From Polynucleobacter paneuropaeus (GTDB lineage Bacteria > Pseudomonadota > Gammaproteobacteria > Burkholderiales > Burkholderiaceae), in contig NZ_CP030085.1 in NCBI RefSeq assembly GCF_003261235.1, positions 1,457,241 to 1,521,240 of the forward strand: a stretch of DNA of 64,000 nucleotides. The letters are read 5' to 3'. Shown piece by piece: positions 1 to 7,757 of this stretch. The notes under the pieces were generated by a model. The model ran no database searches and was not told the origin of the DNA. It saw only the letters and a list, made by a program, of their open reading frames with translations. The position numbers and the translations under genes are program-made. The number at the start of each line of letters is the position of its first letter. Within the stretch, counting starts at the first letter, position 1.

Positions 1-220
1 AATTGCTTTGTTCGAACGTGAGTTTGTTGAAGCTGAGCGCGCTGCTTATATGGAAACCTGCATAGAAGATGATGAAATTGCTGAGCGCATGGATGCAGGT
101 CGCGCAGCCCTGTTAGCTCGGGGTATCAATCAGGTCGGCCCTTACCAGAGCCCAATGGAAGATGGTATGCAGCACTTCCATGAGTGGTATCGACGGGTCA
201 TGCAGTTTTCTGACATCTAA
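1..220 (+). CDS. Rieske aromatic ring-hydroxylating oxygenase alpha subunit, C-terminal end (partial)
   Basis: Only about the last 72 codons are in the window; the frame is open to the left edge. The visible tail reads ERMDAGRAAL then GPYQSPMEDGMQHFHEW, which I recognise as the usual C-terminus of the catalytic (SRPBCC-fold) domain of aromatic ring-hydroxylating dioxygenase alpha subunits, where the ring of an aromatic acid or similar substrate is oxidised. The Rieske cluster and the iron ligands lie outside the window, so the substrate cannot be judged. The stop TAA is followed 42 bp later by a sulfurtransferase on the same strand. Confidence 0.7.
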   Translation, partial: IALFEREFVEAERAAYMETCIEDDEIAERMDAGRAALLARGINQVGPYQSPMEDGMQHFHEWYRRVMQFSDI

Positions 221-262
221 CAATGCTTTAATTGGAAATCTCTCTTAAAGACAGGCTTACCA

Positions 263-1093
263 ATGAATCCACTCATCACCGCTAATCAGCTAGAAGAAAT
301 TATCAATAGTGGCGAAGATGTTTTGATCTGTGACTGCCGCTTTGATTTAGCTAAGCCAGAAGCAGGCAAAGCAGCTTATTTAGAAAACCACATTCCTGGG
401 GCCATCTATGTCGATCTCGACCATGATTTATCTGGCCAGAAAAGCGGCAAAAATGGTCGACACCCTCTGCCCTTGCCAGAAGATTGGGCTAAAACTAAAA
501 CACGCTTAGGGATGGATAACAATACCTTGGTTGTTGCCTATGACAATCAGGGCTCCATCTTTGCGAGTCGCCTGTGGTGGATGCTAAAAGCAACAGGCCA
601 TGCCAATGTCAGGGTGCTTGATGGCGGACTCGATGCCTGGAGCGGTCCGATTGGTAAAACCCCACGTCAACCAATTGCCTGCTCTCGTCTACTCGATCCG
701 ATGCCATATGTTGGACTCGTATTGCTTGAAGAAGTGCTTGAAAATCTTCAAACCCATCAAAACAAAATAGTGGATGCAAGAGCAAACGATCGCTTTCATG
801 GTGAGAATGAAACGCTTGATCCCATCGGCGGCCATATTCCTGGGGCCCTCAATCATTGCTATAAAGAAAATCTTTCCGGAAAACTTTTTAAAACTCGTGA
901 ACAGCTCTATCAAGAGTTTGTGAATTTACTTGGTACTACCAAAACCGCAGAAGTGATTCATCAATGTGGATCTGGTGTAACTGCCTGCCACAATCTACTA
1001 GCGATGGAGGTTGCTGGTTTAAAGGGTGCTCGCTTATATGCAGGCAGCTGGAGCGAATGGTGTGCCGATCCAAGCCGCCCTGTAGAGCGTTAA
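263..1093 (+). CDS. sseA: 3-mercaptopyruvate sulfurtransferase (two-domain rhodanese)
   Basis: 276 aa with two rhodanese domains: an inactive N-terminal one (about 5-130, with DCRFDL and DGGLDAW) and a catalytic C-terminal one (about 160-275). The active loop is CGSGVTAC with the catalytic Cys at about residue 235. The family rule is that CG(S/A)GVTA loops go with mercaptopyruvate as sulfur donor and CRKGVTA with thiosulfate, so 3-mercaptopyruvate sulfurtransferase is the better call. No signal peptide, so cytoplasmic. The usual family length is about 280 aa. It ends 6 bp from the convergent ZIP transporter gene. Substrate choice is an inference from the loop. Confidence 0.88.
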   Translation: MNPLITANQLEEIINSGEDVLICDCRFDLAKPEAGKAAYLENHIPGAIYVDLDHDLSGQKSGKNGRHPLPLPEDWAKTKTRLGMDNNTLVVAYDNQGSIFASRLWWMLKATGHANVRVLDGGLDAWSGPIGKTPRQPIACSRLLDPMPYVGLVLLEEVLENLQTHQNKIVDARANDRFHGENETLDPIGGHIPGALNHCYKENLSGKLFKTREQLYQEFVNLLGTTKTAEVIHQCGSGVTACHNLLAMEVAGLKGARLYAGSWSEWCADPSRPVER

Positions 1094-1099
1094 TCGTAA

Positions 1100-1873
1100 C
1101 TAAGACGCTTGCGACAAGAGCAGGACAAAACCAACCCCGCAAGCAATCAATACAGTTTGGCGTAATGACTCAGCCCAATGTGGGCGACGGTGCATTTGCG
1201 GAATGAGGTCACTTACCGCAATATAAATAAAGCTACTTGATGCAATCACCAATAAGTAAGGCATCATTGCATGCGCTTTTTCTAAAAAGAAATACGCCAA
1301 CACACCGCCAAGTACAGCTGATAATCCGCAGAGCAAGTTATAGAGTAAGGCGCGCCCTTTAGAAAATCCTGCATTGAGTAGCACCATAAAATCGCCAATC
1401 TCTTGAGGGATTTCGTGAGCAATGATGGCAATTGCAGTAAAGATGCCTACCTCATAGTTAGCCATAAAGGCGGCAGCTATTAACACGCCATCTACAAAAT
1501 TATGTAAGCCATCGCCAACTAAAATCATCCAACCGCTTCGACCAGCTACTTCTGCATCGTGACCATGATGATGTTCATGTCCATCACCTTCATGATGGTG
1601 ACTGTGGCGTAGCAGAGCAATTTTTTCTAATAAGAAAAATCCCAACAACCCGGCTAACAAAGTACCAAATAAAATTTGTGGTTTGGTATCCGGAAAGCTA
1701 AAGGCCTCTGGAAGAGAGTGGAGTAAGGCGGTTGCTAACAAAATACCAACCGAGACGCTGACCATGTTGTCGACCATCTTCGAGAGCAGTCCCAAAGAAA
1801 AACTCGCGGCAATCAAGACACTCACCACTCCAGCAAGAATGGTGACTAGCAGAATGTTTTGAAGTATTGACAC
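1100..1873 (-). CDS. ZIP family divalent metal transporter
   Basis: 257 aa, mostly hydrophobic, about eight membrane segments. A His-rich cytoplasmic loop (residues about 90-106, HSHHHEGDGHEHHHGHD) lies between segments 3 and 4, followed by the two ZIP metal-site motifs HNFVDG (about 124-129) and HEIPQE (about 153-158). These are hallmarks of ZIP carriers that import zinc or other divalent metals. The start is GTG at 1873, preceded by TTTAGGTA as a likely ribosome site. The dienelactone-hydrolase gene ends only 3 bp upstream, so it is the last gene of a polA-led transcription unit. The metal cannot be fixed from sequence. Confidence 0.88.
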   Translation of the reverse strand: MSILQNILLVTILAGVVSVLIAASFSLGLLSKMVDNMVSVSVGILLATALLHSLPEAFSFPDTKPQILFGTLLAGLLGFFLLEKIALLRHSHHHEGDGHEHHHGHDAEVAGRSGWMILVGDGLHNFVDGVLIAAAFMANYEVGIFTAIAIIAHEIPQEIGDFMVLLNAGFSKGRALLYNLLCGLSAVLGGVLAYFFLEKAHAMMPYLLVIASSSFIYIAVSDLIPQMHRRPHWAESLRQTVLIACGVGFVLLLSQAS

Positions 1874-1876
1874 TAC

Positions 1877-2752
1877 CTAAATGACTCCGTTTTTCTTGAA
1901 CCAAGCTAGACATTTAGCCCAACCATCTTTAGCAGGGCCTTCACGATACGATTCGCGGTAGTCTGCGTGAAATGCATGGGGTGTATCAGGATAAACCACG
2001 ATCACAGATTCTTTAGCCGCCAGATTGGTAGGCGCTGCTTTTGCTAATGCCGCTCGCATTTGCTCGACACTCTCCAATGAAATTCCGGTATCAGCTCCGC
2101 CGTACAAGCCGAGCACAGGGGCATGTAATTGCGCAGCAATATCTACAGGGTGCAATGGATTGCCTGGGGTTTTGTCACCAATCAAGCGTCCGTACCAAGC
2201 TACGCCGGCTCTGACTTGTGGCAAGGTCGCAGCCAACCAGGTAATACGACCACCCCAGCAGAATCCAGTCACCCCAACCCGTTTCAGGTCGCCACCATTT
2301 TTGCCAGCCCAAGCAATTGTGGCCTTGAGATCAGCAATCACCTGATCATCAGGCGTTTTAGAAATGATGTTGGTAAAAATCTCGGCAATGCTGCCATAGT
2401 TATTGGGATCTCCGGCACGCGTAAAGAAATCTGGCGCGATGGCAAGATAACCGAGCTTTGCGAAACGTCTAGCAACATCAGCAATGTGCTCGTGAACGCC
2501 AAAGATTTCACTTACTACAATAATGACTGGTAGGGATATTTTAGTATTTTGTGGACGCGCAACATAGATTGGCAGCTGATAGTCACCCATCTGAATATTT
2601 TGCTCACCAGCCTCAAGCCCAACAAAATCGGTTTTGATTGCGGCAGCCATCACTGGCATAGATGCTGGGGCAAAGCCGACGCCCATAGCACCCGCAGTCA
2701 GTGCTGAAGTTTTCAAGAAAGTTCTTCGATTTAAGGGTGTATTTGATTTCAT
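1877..2752 (-). CDS. Dienelactone hydrolase family protein, Tat-exported
   Basis: 291 aa. The N-terminus carries a twin-arginine motif (NRRTFLK, residues 8-14) followed by a hydrophobic stretch ending near ASMPVMAAA, so export by the Tat pathway is likely. The body is an alpha/beta hydrolase of the dienelactone-hydrolase type: nucleophile elbow GFCWGG (Cys about 165), an Asp in GLYGGADTG, and a His in YPDTPHAFH, giving the Cys-Asp-His triad. The true substrate is unknown; many family members are not in chlorocatechol pathways. Its ATG overlaps the polA stop codon as TAATG, so translation is probably coupled to polA. Confidence 0.85.
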   Translation of the reverse strand: MKSNTPLNRRTFLKTSALTAGAMGVGFAPASMPVMAAAIKTDFVGLEAGEQNIQMGDYQLPIYVARPQNTKISLPVIIVVSEIFGVHEHIADVARRFAKLGYLAIAPDFFTRAGDPNNYGSIAEIFTNIISKTPDDQVIADLKATIAWAGKNGGDLKRVGVTGFCWGGRITWLAATLPQVRAGVAWYGRLIGDKTPGNPLHPVDIAAQLHAPVLGLYGGADTGISLESVEQMRAALAKAAPTNLAAKESVIVVYPDTPHAFHADYRESYREGPAKDGWAKCLAWFKKNGVI

Positions 2753-5502
2753 TAATGCGCCTCCTCCCAGTTATCACCAACCCCAATACTAACCACTAAT
2801 GGGACTTTAAGCTGTGCAACCTGACACATCAGACCGGGCAACTTCGCTTGCAAGAGCTCAATCTCATCTAGGGGAACATCAAATACCAATTCATCATGGA
2901 CTTGTAAGAGCATCTTCGTTTTCAACTGTTCTTTTTCTATCCAATTCTCGACTGCAATCATTGCCAACTTAATTAAATCTGCTGCGGTTCCTTGCATCGG
3001 AGCATTAATCGCAGCTCGCTCCGCACCCTGCCGACGAGGGCCAGTAGATTTAATCTCTGGTAACCAAAGGCGTCTACCAAAAACGGTTTCGACATAACCC
3101 CTATCGCGAGCCTCTAGACGAGTTCTCTCCATGTATTGAGCCACACCAGGGTAGCGCTCAAAATACTTAGCGATGTAATTCTGGGCTGCCCCTCTTTCAA
3201 TTCCTAGATTACCTGCCAGACCAAATGCGCTCATGCCGTAGATCAAGCCAAAATTAATGACTTTGGCATAACGACGCTGCTCAGAACTCACCTCTGCCAA
3301 GGGAATCCCAAAGATCTCAGCAGCAGTTGCTTGGTGGACATCCTTACCCGCAGCAAATGCTTCAAGTAGATTGGCATCTTCAGCAATATGCGCCATGATG
3401 CGTAACTCAATTTGTGAATAGTCCGCTGAAAGCAATTTGCATCCGGGTGCAGGAATAAAAGCCTCCCGAATCCGTCGTCCCTCTTCAGTTCGCACCGGAA
3501 TATTTTGTAAATTGGGCTCGCTCGATGCCAAGCGGCCAGTGACTGCGACTGCTTGAGAAAAATTGGTATGTACTCGTCCTGTTTGAGGATCAGCCATCCT
3601 GGGTAACTTCTCGATATAAGTCGACATCAATTTGGCGAGACTGCGGTAATCCAAAATACGAGCAGGTAATGGATAGTCTTCTGCTAGTTTTTGTAGAACT
3701 TCCTCATCGGTTGAGGGGCTCCCGGATGGAGTCTTTTTGATGACTGGCAACTCTAGTTGCCCAAATAAGATTTCTGCAATTTGTTTTGGTGACTGAATAT
3801 TAAAAGGCTGACCAGCCAACTGATGAATCTCACCTTCTAAAGCTAGTAAGCGTTTACCAATCTCTTGGCCCTGCTTCGCAAGCAAGGCTGAATCTATCCG
3901 AATACCATTACGCTCCATGATGCCGAGGACGCGCATTGCTGGCATCTCAATCTTTTCATAGATATACAACAAGCCGGGGTTAGCCTGAATTTGGGGCCAT
4001 AAAGCCAAATGCAATCGCAGGGTGATATCCGCATCTTCAGCGGCGTACTCAGTGGCGGTTTGTAAATCAACCTGATCAAAGCCAATTTGATGAACACCTT
4101 TGCCGCACACTTCTTCGTACTTAATCGTTTTCATGCCTAGATGACGATCAGCTAAGCTGTCCATATTGTGTGGCATATGAGACTCGAGCACATAAGATTC
4201 GAGCAAGGTATCGAACTCTACACCCTGCAGAGTGATGCCATAGTTTGCAAAAATATGGGCGTCATACTTTAAGTTCTGACCCACCTTATAGTGCGTTTTA
4301 CTTTCCAACCATGGCTTGAGTCGATCCAAGACATCATCGCGTTTTAATTGCTCGGGTGCATTAAGGTGTCCAACCGGAATGTAGCAGGCCTCACCTGAAG
4401 TGACTGACAAGGAAATCCCCACCAACTGGGCAGCAAGCGCATCTAAACTGGTGGTCTCTGTATCTACAGCGGTGAGGCTAGCCTCCTGAATTTTCTGAAT
4501 CCATTTATCCAGGCTAGCTTCATCCAAAATGCACTCATAGTTTTTTTCGACAGCGCTCTGCATTGCACCCGCTTCTGCCGATGGCGAAGTGGTCGCCTGT
4601 AAGACTGCAAAATTTGTTGAAGCTGCTTGAGCTTGACTACTGCCTTGTTCGACTTCGCGTAACCAAGTTTTAAATGCATAGCGCTCAAATAATTCACGCA
4701 GTAGCTGACTATCTTCTGGTTTGGCATGAAGCTCATCCAAGCTCGGCACATGAGACGATAAATCGCAATCGGTCTTTACTGTAATCAGTTGGCGTGCTTG
4801 AGGCAACCAATTGAGGGCAGCACGTAAATTTTCACCCACGACACCTTTAACTTGATCTGCATTGGCCATCAAGTTGTCGAGGTCGCCAAATTCGGCTAAC
4901 CATTTATTCGCCGTCTTTGGCCCTGCTTTAGGAACACCAGGGACGTTATCCACTGTATCGCCGATGATGCTTAAATAATCTACGATGCGTTCAGGTGGCA
5001 CGCCAAACTTGGCAATTACTCCATCAATGTCCAAACGCTCATCAGTCATAGTGTTGATTAAGCTGACAGAGGAATTGACGAGCTGAGCCAAATCTTTATC
5101 TCCAGTCGAGATGATGGTTTTCCAACCCGCCTGACTGGCCTGGCAAGCCAAGGTGCCAATCACGTCATCAGCCTCTACCCCTGAAACCACCAAAACTGGC
5201 CAACCCAAAGCCTTGACCAGCGCATGAATAGGCTCGATTTGTTTCACTAAATCTTCGGGCATAGGAGAACGATGCGCCTTGTACTCGGAGTACATCTCGT
5301 CTCGGAAGGTCTTGCCTTTGGCATCAAAAATACAGGCAATATGGTCCGCCTGGATCTCTGAGCGAGCCCGGCGCATCATATTGACCATGCCGTATATCGC
5401 CCCAGTAGGGTCGCCAGCACCATTTCTGAGGTCTGGCATGGCATGGAAGGCACGATAGAGGTAGCTTGAGCCGTCTATCAATAAGAGTCTATGTTTAGTC
5501 AT
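2752..5502 (-). CDS. polA: DNA polymerase I
   Basis: 916 aa from the chosen ATG at 5502; a TTG five codons upstream (5517) is in frame but overlaps the -10 hexamer. Domains in order: 5'-3' exonuclease (about 1-290, VEADDVIGTLA), 3'-5' proofreading exonuclease (about 325-510, intact TAVDTETTSL), and the family A polymerase domain with motif A LSADYSQIELR, motif B RRYAKVINFGLIYG and motif C QVHDELVFD. All three activities therefore look intact. It fills Okazaki fragment gaps and repair patches. It is the first gene of a leftward unit and is probably transcribed as a leaderless mRNA. Confidence 0.97.
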   Translation of the reverse strand: MTKHRLLLIDGSSYLYRAFHAMPDLRNGAGDPTGAIYGMVNMMRRARSEIQADHIACIFDAKGKTFRDEMYSEYKAHRSPMPEDLVKQIEPIHALVKALGWPVLVVSGVEADDVIGTLACQASQAGWKTIISTGDKDLAQLVNSSVSLINTMTDERLDIDGVIAKFGVPPERIVDYLSIIGDTVDNVPGVPKAGPKTANKWLAEFGDLDNLMANADQVKGVVGENLRAALNWLPQARQLITVKTDCDLSSHVPSLDELHAKPEDSQLLRELFERYAFKTWLREVEQGSSQAQAASTNFAVLQATTSPSAEAGAMQSAVEKNYECILDEASLDKWIQKIQEASLTAVDTETTSLDALAAQLVGISLSVTSGEACYIPVGHLNAPEQLKRDDVLDRLKPWLESKTHYKVGQNLKYDAHIFANYGITLQGVEFDTLLESYVLESHMPHNMDSLADRHLGMKTIKYEEVCGKGVHQIGFDQVDLQTATEYAAEDADITLRLHLALWPQIQANPGLLYIYEKIEMPAMRVLGIMERNGIRIDSALLAKQGQEIGKRLLALEGEIHQLAGQPFNIQSPKQIAEILFGQLELPVIKKTPSGSPSTDEEVLQKLAEDYPLPARILDYRSLAKLMSTYIEKLPRMADPQTGRVHTNFSQAVAVTGRLASSEPNLQNIPVRTEEGRRIREAFIPAPGCKLLSADYSQIELRIMAHIAEDANLLEAFAAGKDVHQATAAEIFGIPLAEVSSEQRRYAKVINFGLIYGMSAFGLAGNLGIERGAAQNYIAKYFERYPGVAQYMERTRLEARDRGYVETVFGRRLWLPEIKSTGPRRQGAERAAINAPMQGTAADLIKLAMIAVENWIEKEQLKTKMLLQVHDELVFDVPLDEIELLQAKLPGLMCQVAQLKVPLVVSIGVGDNWEEAH

Positions 5503-5508
5503 ACCGCA

Positions 5509-5514
5509 ATCGTA
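5509..5514 (-). promoter_or_regulatory. -10 hexamer for polA, leaderless spacing
   Basis: On the minus strand TACGAT lies 6 bp before the polA ATG (5502), with no purine-rich ribosome site between. Transcription would then start at or next to the ATG. It overlaps by two bases the plus-strand TACAAT at 5513-5518. No convincing -35. Confidence 0.5.
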
Positions 5515-5518
5515 CAAT
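5513..5518 (+). promoter_or_regulatory. -10 hexamer for the DUF2782-thrB unit
   Basis: TACAAT (5 of 6 to TATAAT) on the plus strand, about 70 bp before the chosen ATG at 5587. It shares bases with the polA -10 on the other strand. No clear -35 was found. Confidence 0.45.
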
Positions 5519-5586
5519 CTAGTGGTGAACTACCTACAAGTCTGGTGAATCGAATACTAGGCGGTAGGCTTAAAAAGGTGAAAATC

Positions 5587-5997
5587 ATGCACGCTATTAG
5601 TTACTTATTTAGCCATACTTTGAGCTATGCCCTTACTTTATTGAGCTTTTTTGTAGTCTTTGCTACTTTTGGGATCAGCTCCAGCTTGGCGCAATCGACA
5701 AGTCAAGCGCTCAGCCCTTCGGAACTCGAAATGATTAATAATCAGCCGATTGCTAAGTCATCGAGCGCTTCAGAGAGCACAAATACCTCTGTCCAACGCA
5801 AACCAAGCTATCAATATACCGATAAGAATGGCACCCAAATCACAGAATATAAAGATGCGAATAGCCCTACTCAGGTTCAGGTAAAAACCCGTTTAACTAC
5901 CTATGACATGTCACCACCAGACTCCGTCATGCCCGGCCCTCCCTCAGGAGATAGTGGTTTACTCAGCGTACCCAGTATTAGTATTCCACTACGCTAA
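5587..5997 (+). CDS. DUF2782-type secreted protein upstream of thrB
   Basis: 136 aa from ATG 5587, chosen because AAAAAGGTG lies just upstream and because a signal peptide (about residues 1-33, hydrophobic core then SLAQS) follows directly; an in-frame start farther left (5491) would run back into polA. The C-terminal half, YQYTDKNGTQITEYKD then TRLTTYDMSPPD, resembles the DUF2782 family, small periplasmic proteins of unknown role in beta- and gammaproteobacteria often found between polA and thrB. It ends with PSISIPLR three bases before thrB. No function can be assigned. Confidence 0.72.
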   Translation: MHAISYLFSHTLSYALTLLSFFVVFATFGISSSLAQSTSQALSPSELEMINNQPIAKSSSASESTNTSVQRKPSYQYTDKNGTQITEYKDANSPTQVQVKTRLTTYDMSPPDSVMPGPPSGDSGLLSVPSISIPLR

Positions 5998-6000
5998 TTC

Positions 6001-6978
6001 ATGGCTGTTTTCACCCCGCTTGAACTGAGCGATATCTCAGAGTGGATCGCACAGAACTTTCAGATTGGTACTGCAACTGCCATTCGCGGTATTCATGGCG
6101 GGATCGAGAACTCTAATTTCTTCTTAGATACTTCGGCAGATGGTAAGCCGCAAGAATATGTTCTCACCATCTTCGAAAGACTGACAGCCGAGCAGCTCCC
6201 CTACTATTTGGAGTTGATGCGGCACTTAGCCAATCGAGGTATTTCAGTACCCAAGCCGATCGAAAATCGAAATGGGCAAATTCTGTTTGAACTCAAAGGT
6301 AAGCCCGCTGCTATTGTGAGTAAGCTTCCTGGTCTCTCTAGACTCAGTCCCGATAGTCATCACTGCGCTCTAGTAGGTGAAATGCTCGCCAAGATGCATT
6401 TAGCAGGCAAAGACTTCAATCTCACTCAAGATAATCTACGCAGCTTAGTGTGGTGGAAAAAAACTGTGCCCGATTTACTCCCACACTTGGATGTCGACCA
6501 ACGACAATTACTTCAAACCGAGCTTAAGGCCCAAGAAGAATTCTTTGGCTCCAGCGAATATGCTGAGCTCCCATTCGGAGCGAGTCATTGCGATTTATTT
6601 AGAGACAACGTGCTATTCGATCCACAAGGTAATGGGAATCAAGCCGCAGATCGCTTGGGCGGTTTCTTTGATTTCTACTTCGCTGGAACTGATAAGTGGT
6701 TATTTGATCTAGCAGTGACCGCAAATGATTGGTGTCTTGCCGACAATAAAAAAGATTTAGATCCGGAACTACTCAAAGCCATGTTAGCCGCCTATGAGGC
6801 GATTCGTCCATTAAGCACTGTTGAGAAAAAATATTGGCCCATGATGTTACGTGCAGCTGCACTGCGTTTTTGGATATCCCGTCTCTGGGATTTTTATTTA
6901 CCCCGCAATGCCCAAATGCTCACACCGCATGATCCGAAGCATTTCGAGAAGATTCTAATTAGCCGGCGTACTGTATGA
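6001..6978 (+). CDS. thrB: Homoserine kinase (APH/choline-kinase-like type)
   Basis: 325 aa. Phosphorylates homoserine with ATP in threonine synthesis. It is the aminoglycoside-phosphotransferase-fold type of ThrB, not the GHMP type: HGGIENSNFF near the N-terminus, a kinase loop SHCDLFRDNVLFD (Brenner motif HxDLxxxN, about residues 197-209) and FFDFYFAG with the metal-binding Asp. The family length is about 320 aa. There is no visible Shine-Dalgarno before ATG 6001; the previous gene stops 3 bp upstream, so coupling or a weak internal promoter (TACGCT at 5990-5995) is possible. The next gene overlaps its stop by 4 bp. Confidence 0.93.
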   Translation: MAVFTPLELSDISEWIAQNFQIGTATAIRGIHGGIENSNFFLDTSADGKPQEYVLTIFERLTAEQLPYYLELMRHLANRGISVPKPIENRNGQILFELKGKPAAIVSKLPGLSRLSPDSHHCALVGEMLAKMHLAGKDFNLTQDNLRSLVWWKKTVPDLLPHLDVDQRQLLQTELKAQEEFFGSSEYAELPFGASHCDLFRDNVLFDPQGNGNQAADRLGGFFDFYFAGTDKWLFDLAVTANDWCLADNKKDLDPELLKAMLAAYEAIRPLSTVEKKYWPMMLRAAALRFWISRLWDFYLPRNAQMLTPHDPKHFEKILISRRTV

Positions 6979-7757
6979 AACTCAACTCAGTTGGAATTCA
7001 AGAAGGCTATCACTGGATTCGCCAAGGCTTTTGGTTGTTCAAGCAAAATCCTATTGCTTTTCTGATGCTAGTCTTCATCTATGTTTTAGTTGCGCAACTG
7101 GCGATTCTGATCCCAATTATTGGTGTCATAACTGTACTGGTCTTGACCCCTACCCTATCGGTCGGCTTTATGACTGCCTGTCGCCAAGCAATCCAGAAAG
7201 AACGTATTGTTCCGCAGGTTTATTTTTGTGCGCTACGATCAACACCACTCATTCGTAAGCGCATTCTGCAATTGGGCTTGCTCTACGCCATCATGATTTT
7301 TGGACTCAGTTTGATTCTGGGTTTATTTATCAACGTTCAAGCCATCATCCCGTTGATTAGTAATGATCAAGCCATTACGCCTGAAGCAATCCATCAGCTC
7401 TACTGGGCTTTACTGATTGGCGGTTTGCTGTACTTCCCCATTGCAGTATTGATGTGGTTCTCTCCTGTACTCATTGCTTGGGAAAATATGTCAATCCCAC
7501 AGGCCCTGTTCTCAAGCTGGATAGGCTGTTGGAAAAACCGTGGTGCATTTTTGTATTACATCCTGATCTGGGCCGCCATTTTGGCAGCCATTCCCCTATT
7601 GGTAGGCGCATCTTTAGATACTGTCAACTTAGGTCAAGCTGCTTCTTTTATCATCGCACCCATTTCGATGGGCGGCCTAACCATCATGCATTGCTCTTTT
7701 TATGCAAGCTGGAAGGGTTGCTTCATTGCCGATGAAGCAATGGTATTGGGCGATTAA
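6975..7757 (+). CDS. BPSS1780-type integral membrane protein
   Basis: 260 aa with about six membrane segments (for example residues 30-60, 95-120, 135-160, 190-215). The N-terminus (GYHWIRQGFWLFKQNP) resembles the BPSS1780 family of membrane proteins found in Burkholderiales, often beside thrB or polA. No enzymatic motif and no known role. The start ATG overlaps the thrB stop in ATGA, so the two are translationally coupled. Its last 4 bp overlap the end of the convergent uvrD. Confidence 0.7.
   Translation: MKLNSVGIQEGYHWIRQGFWLFKQNPIAFLMLVFIYVLVAQLAILIPIIGVITVLVLTPTLSVGFMTACRQAIQKERIVPQVYFCALRSTPLIRKRILQLGLLYAIMIFGLSLILGLFINVQAIIPLISNDQAITPEAIHQLYWALLIGGLLYFPIAVLMWFSPVLIAWENMSIPQALFSSWIGCWKNRGAFLYYILIWAAILAAIPLLVGASLDTVNLGQAASFIIAPISMGGLTIMHCSFYASWKGCFIADEAMVLGD

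Noticed and set aside
1561..1612. His-codon repeats (ATGATG/CATCAT) as a DNA repeat or CRISPR-like array
   Set aside because: They encode the His-rich loop of the ZIP transporter; there are no spacers or repeat units.
5491..5586. A longer N-terminus for the DUF2782 protein starting at 5491
   Set aside because: It would overlap antisense polA and its promoter and would hide the signal peptide, which begins at ATG 5587 behind a ribosome site.
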